From positions 931,598-943,571 of the forward strand of contig WELB01000011.1 in the NCBI GenBank assembly GCA_009602725.1: a stretch of DNA of 11,974 nt, written 5' to 3'. Numbering within the stretch: position 1 is the first letter of the stretch; each line of letters opens with the position of its first letter. Below the pieces are notes generated by a model. It did not search any database, was not told the origin of the DNA, and saw only the letters and a program-made list of their open reading frames with translations. The position numbers were made by a program, and so were the translations under genes. Shown here piece by piece: positions 8,667 to 11,974 of the stretch. This DNA is from Spirogloea muscicola (taxonomy: Eukaryota; Streptophyta; Zygnematophyceae; Spirogloeales; Spirogloeaceae).

Positions 8667-11600
8667 TTATGCAGCTAGAGCTTCTTGTACAGTCTTCTGC
8701 GTCTGCTTAACCTCTGCTGAAGGTGCTCCAAATATGTGGTTGTCAAAGATGTCCAGAAACATGGCTCTGCAAGGCAGGCGTGCTCTGAGCTTGATGCATG
8801 CGAGGAAGCACCCTGAGAGCTTCCTGTGCAGGCTGTATGCCGCCTCTGGCGGCGGCGTCAAGCGGTGCTGCATCAACGTTGCTCCCAGCTCCGTGACCCT
8901 AAGGACCCCATAAGTGTAGGACCCATTGTCAGATGCATTGACTATCCCAAGCAGGCAGAAGCTTTGCTGATGGACAAAGGCGACCACAGCACAACTCTTA
9001 TGATGTACACATTGCCCGCAGTGAGAGTGCTAACCTCCTCGTAATGTCCCCTGTCTGGAAGTCAAAGTTGCCCGGCTTGGAGAAGGGCAAGCCAACCATG
9101 AAGGCCGCCTGCGTGTGCGCGTTGAGCAGCACCTCACTTTCGTCGCCAGTCAGGAATCCCAGTCGCCTTGACATCTCAATGACATTGTCTCTGTCTCTAT
9201 CAGCACATGCTCGCACCTGCACAGTATGCTGCTTCGCTATCAAGACCTGTATTGTCAGAAACGATCATCTCCAAAGAAGGGAGTCGTAACCAGAGGACGA
9301 ATATGCTCCATGCAGGAGAAGTACTAGACCTGAACTCTCCAACATGATGCCATGCTTCAAGTGCCTAGGACTTCATCATGGCCGGTGCATAATATCCAAG
9401 TGCAGAAGGCAATATGTGACTACCATGAGCAGATAGTCATCTATGAATGGCTTTGGATAGTCGCGCGCTGCACCAAAATCGATGAGGTTGATTGTGTCGG
9501 TCTCAGAATCATACAAGAAGTTGCCCCAATTTGGATCCGTCTATCAATGTGCAACATGAAAGGAGCAGCCGCAAGTCACCAGTCAGTATCGACTAGGCAA
9601 TTACAGAGGTTAGAATGTCCAAACTCATTCATCCATATATCAGGGCTCTGTTCTAGGCCAGAAATATCCACCAGATATGACAGATTCGCTAAAGGATGGA
9701 AGGCTGCAGCTTGAGGGCAGATTAAGTGTTGTAGTAAGCTGAGTCTCAAGGCAACGGCAGCTAACCAGGGCCACCTGTGAAGCACCTGAAGCACAGGCTG
9801 AAGCTCACCTGCATGAATTGGAAGACAAATAGTTCTCCAAGGGTGAGCATCAGAAGGCGCTCTGCTACGCTGTCCCGAACGTCTTGGCCCAGACTCGCCA
9901 CCTTGTCAATGGTCAGACCTGCACGCTGAGCACACAGTAAATGAGATTGACAATCTACGCAACTTCTATTTGATGTCCAACCTTGACAGGACAGAAGATT
10001 GTCGCCCTCACACAATTTAGCTCTTGAACAGCTAAGAGGAGGCTCAGCTGCTCACCTGGGACCAGCTCGGTGGTGAGCACGCGCCGGCTTGAGAGCTCGT
10101 CTATCACGCCAGGAACATGATATCCATGCTCGCCCTTCATCAGCCCCTGGTACCGCCTCTGGCTCTCCGCTTCCACCACGTAGTTACATTCCCTGGCTAG
10201 CTCAGACTTGGCTACCTACCATCAGTCGCGACTGTGGGCTCAGGCTTGGAGGCAACTCAGTGCATGGCCATGCTGCGCAGTGAAGGGTAGCCAACCTAAG
10301 AACCAGGAGAAGTTTGGCCTTCCCCATTAACAAATGTTCGCCATCGTAAGGTATGCTCCAGCGGCAAGACGAGTGGATACCGTGCTGCGCGCAGCTGCAA
10401 AAGACGCTCACCTTCATAGCCTGGTCAAGGTACAGCTGCTTGGGCACAAGGTTGGTGAAGCGCAGGAGCCGCTTGAGGTTCTCGATGTCGCTCTCGATGC
10501 TGTCAGCCACCCCCGGATACTGCACCTTCACTGCCACCTGCTGCCCACTCGCCATCACCCCCCTGTGCACCTGGCAGAGTCACCTTGCCAGGATCCATGG
10601 CCACATCAGCCACACCGGCCCCAGCCGCCAGCCTCCCCAGCATGTGTGCTAGACAATCTGGCAGGAGGACAGCCCTCTGCCTCTCAGCAGCAGTAAGCAC
10701 AGCGTCTCATGGGAGATTCAGCGGGACTCCTTGTTGCTGCTGGGATATTTATTAAACTGTCAATCAACATGTGTAAAGTGGCTGACATGCACGGCTTCCG
10801 GATTGCACACCTGCTCCTATGCAGTTCTTTGTGTGCATTAGCTTGCAATATCAAAACATGACCTGGTGCTTCTATGTTTGTGCTCATGCGACCCGACATT
10901 CTATCCCAGAGCGGCCTGTGCAGTGACCTGCCCGATGCTGGCAGCTGCCATGGGAACAAAGTCAAAGTCGGCCAGCTTGCTTCTCCACTCCGGGCCCAGC
11001 TCCGCCGTCAGAACCTGCTCCAGCTGACGCCGCGGCATCGCGTCCGCGCCAGCCCTCACTCTCTCCAGTGCTTGCAGGATCTGCGGAGCAGGGTGCATGC
11101 AGACCAGGTTCTCACAGGGCATTCAAAAGACCAAGTCTGTTTGCAAAAAGACCAACTCTTGTCGCAAGACAACGAACAAGACAAGGAAGGGTAGCCGGAG
11201 AGGAAGTCTGCATGATCTCTAGTGCTTTGGATTATCAACGGCAGCTGCAGTGATTGCCAGCGTGCCTTGACTGAATCTAACAAGCATACCAGAACTGCAT
11301 GCCAGACGACGCCTACATGACATACTTCGGCCTCTTGGCTTACAGCATGCATTGATATGATCCACAATCGCCCCGGATCTGGAGCTGCAACTTGTTAAGC
11401 CTTCAAAGGGCACAGGTTCGAGCCTCAGCGTGGAAGTGTTGCTGGCGCAGGCCACCACATCACCTGAGGCGGGAAGATGGCCTCGTCCTGGATGCTCAGC
11501 ATCTGGCCGAGCTTGAGCGCCGCGCCGCGCATGCGGCACAGGGCCAGCGCCAGACGCTCGGCGTTGCGCTCCGTGAGCGCCGCGCTAAACGCCCGCCTGG

Positions 11601-11974
11601 CGCCCTCGCCGCCGCCGCTGGTGCCCACCAGGAGCTGCCGCGCCGACTCCTGGAGGGTGCCCAGCGCCAGGTCCGCCCCCAAGCCCGCGAATCTGGCTGG
11701 GGCGCCGCCACAAGCCAGGCAGCGCGTCGGTGAGACGGCGGCCGTGGGGCGCCATCTGCACCCGCCGAGGACCTCCGCCTATTCGAACCTAAAACCCTAA
11801 AACCCTAAAGCCTGAACCCCGATCCATGCTCGGCAGAGCACGCGCACAACCGGCCATCGGCGCACTGCCGGGGCCGTGCCGCGCCGTCTGGCGGGGGCTC
11901 ACCCCATGATGCGAGCCCACGGGGTGGCCGGCACGCCGCGCTCTCGCAGCGGCAGCGCCCGGGGCGGCGGGCGG
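8667..11974 (-). CDS. COQ8: COQ8/ADCK3 atypical kinase-like ATPase of coenzyme Q synthesis, 5' end outside window
   Basis: UbiB/ABC1-family protein that supports the coenzyme Q biosynthetic complex at the mitochondrial inner membrane; it is thought to act as an ATPase more than a protein kinase. Modelled exons in transcript order: 11974-11903 (partial), 11692-11464, 11080-10928, 10570-10412, 10215-10056, 9918-9809, 9540-9424, 9216-9035, 8898-8667. All introns are GT-AG. The joined frame gives 470 residues ending in TAA. Seen in it: [20 protein letters not shown] (Lys84, the KxGQ motif), AAASIGQVH (145-153), VAVKVQYPG (Lys166), TTELVPG, QTDPNWGN (Asp296, Asn301), LIDFGAAR (Asp315), and the family C terminus [25 protein letters not shown] marks the mitochondrial COQ8 branch, as opposed to plastid ABC1K proteins. 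The family is usually above 500 residues, so the start, targeting peptide and any membrane segment lie beyond 11974. Confidence 0.93.
10571..10927 (-). other. COQ8 intron with weak donor, no feature seen
   Basis: 357 bp with donor GTCACT and acceptor CTCTGCCAG. The donor is a poor match to the GTGAGC used repeatedly in this gene. However, the join [14 protein letters not shown] restores the conserved family sequence exactly. Nothing else is recognised inside. Confidence 0.75.
11081..11463 (-). other. COQ8 intron, no feature seen
   Basis: 383 bp with donor GTGATG and acceptor CTCCGCAG, joining IFPPQ to ILQALERV in phase 0. No gene, repeat or RNA is recognised in it. Confidence 0.75.
11788..11809. 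repeat. Short telomere-like repeat in first visible COQ8 intron
   Basis: Almost three units of CCCTAAAA (TTTTAGGG on the minus strand) with a period of 8 bp, inside the intron 11693-11902. TTTTAGGG is the telomere unit of Chlamydomonas; most plants and Chlorella use TTTAGGG. AAACCCTAA is also known as the telo-box in plant promoters and 5' leaders. The run is too short to be a telomere. Confidence 0.8.

Larger units (their letters stand above)
9472..11514 (-). other. Catalytic motifs of COQ8 (KxGQ to DFG)
   Basis: KxGQ is at 11514-11503, the Ala-rich AAAS loop at 10948-10937, the ATP-contacting Lys of VAVK at 10528-10526, TDPNWGN at 9540-9520, and DFG at 9480-9472. Spacings in the spliced protein are 82 (KxGQ Lys to VAVK Lys), 149 (to the DFG Asp) and 19 (catalytic Asp to DFG Asp). 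These equal those between K276, K358, D488 and D507 of human COQ8A as I remember them. The exact match across five introns supports the exon model and an active ATPase site. Confidence 0.85.

Noticed and set aside
10334-10696. 120-codon plus-strand open frame
   Set aside because: Antisense to the COQ8 exon encoding VAVKVQYPG; no independent support.
8667-11974. Plastid ABC1K (plastoglobule) identity for the minus-strand gene
   Set aside because: The catalytic loop reads QTDPNWGN and the C terminus has [19 protein letters not shown], both typical of the mitochondrial COQ8/ADCK3 branch. A definitive call needs a tree.
1-11974. CRISPR array, transposon, viral insertion, tRNA or rRNA
   Set aside because: Read by eye, no spaced direct repeats, terminal inverted repeats, transposase or integrase motifs, or tRNA-like cloverleaf were seen outside the two genes.

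Overview
This is a nuclear, intron-rich eukaryotic window with two protein-coding genes arranged tail to tail. The source is most likely a green alga (Chlorophyta, possibly a trebouxiophyte; the lineage is inferred). The reasons are short GT-AG introns of about 100-450 bp in both genes, a plant-type p300/CBP acetyltransferase without a bromodomain, GC-rich exons, and TGTAA motifs (the chlorophyte polyadenylation signal) in the intergenic region.

Plus strand, 34-7782: a complete histone acetyltransferase gene of the plant HAC (p300/CBP) family. I model 16 exons whose frames all join without a stop, giving 1571 residues. The order of domains is KIX, a long Gln/Ala-rich linker, TAZ1, a linker with a nuclear localisation motif and a cluster of SUMO-consensus sites, RING-like/PHD zinc fingers, the catalytic HAT with a nested ZZ finger and a lysine-rich loop, a second ZZ finger, and TAZ2.

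7783-8666: an 884-bp intergenic stretch holding the two 3' UTRs. It has a pair of TGTAA motifs for the plus-strand gene and one 10-bp palindrome, TGTAATTACA, that carries a TGTAA on each strand.

Minus strand, 11974-8667: the atypical protein kinase-like ATPase COQ8 (ABC1/ADCK3/UbiB family), which supports mitochondrial coenzyme Q synthesis. Nine exons are visible, encoding the last 470 residues. The first visible exon runs off the right edge, so the start codon and targeting peptide lie outside. A short telomere-like repeat (unit CCCTAAAA on the plus strand) lies in its first visible intron.

The two genes have unrelated jobs: chromatin co-activation in the nucleus and ubiquinone synthesis in mitochondria. 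Their link is only positional, as convergent neighbours. I see no mobile element, RNA gene, virus or novel multi-gene system. The points worth checking are in the protein architecture (an algal KIX domain, the SUMO cluster, the lysine loop encoded by a single exon) and in the shared 3' end signal.
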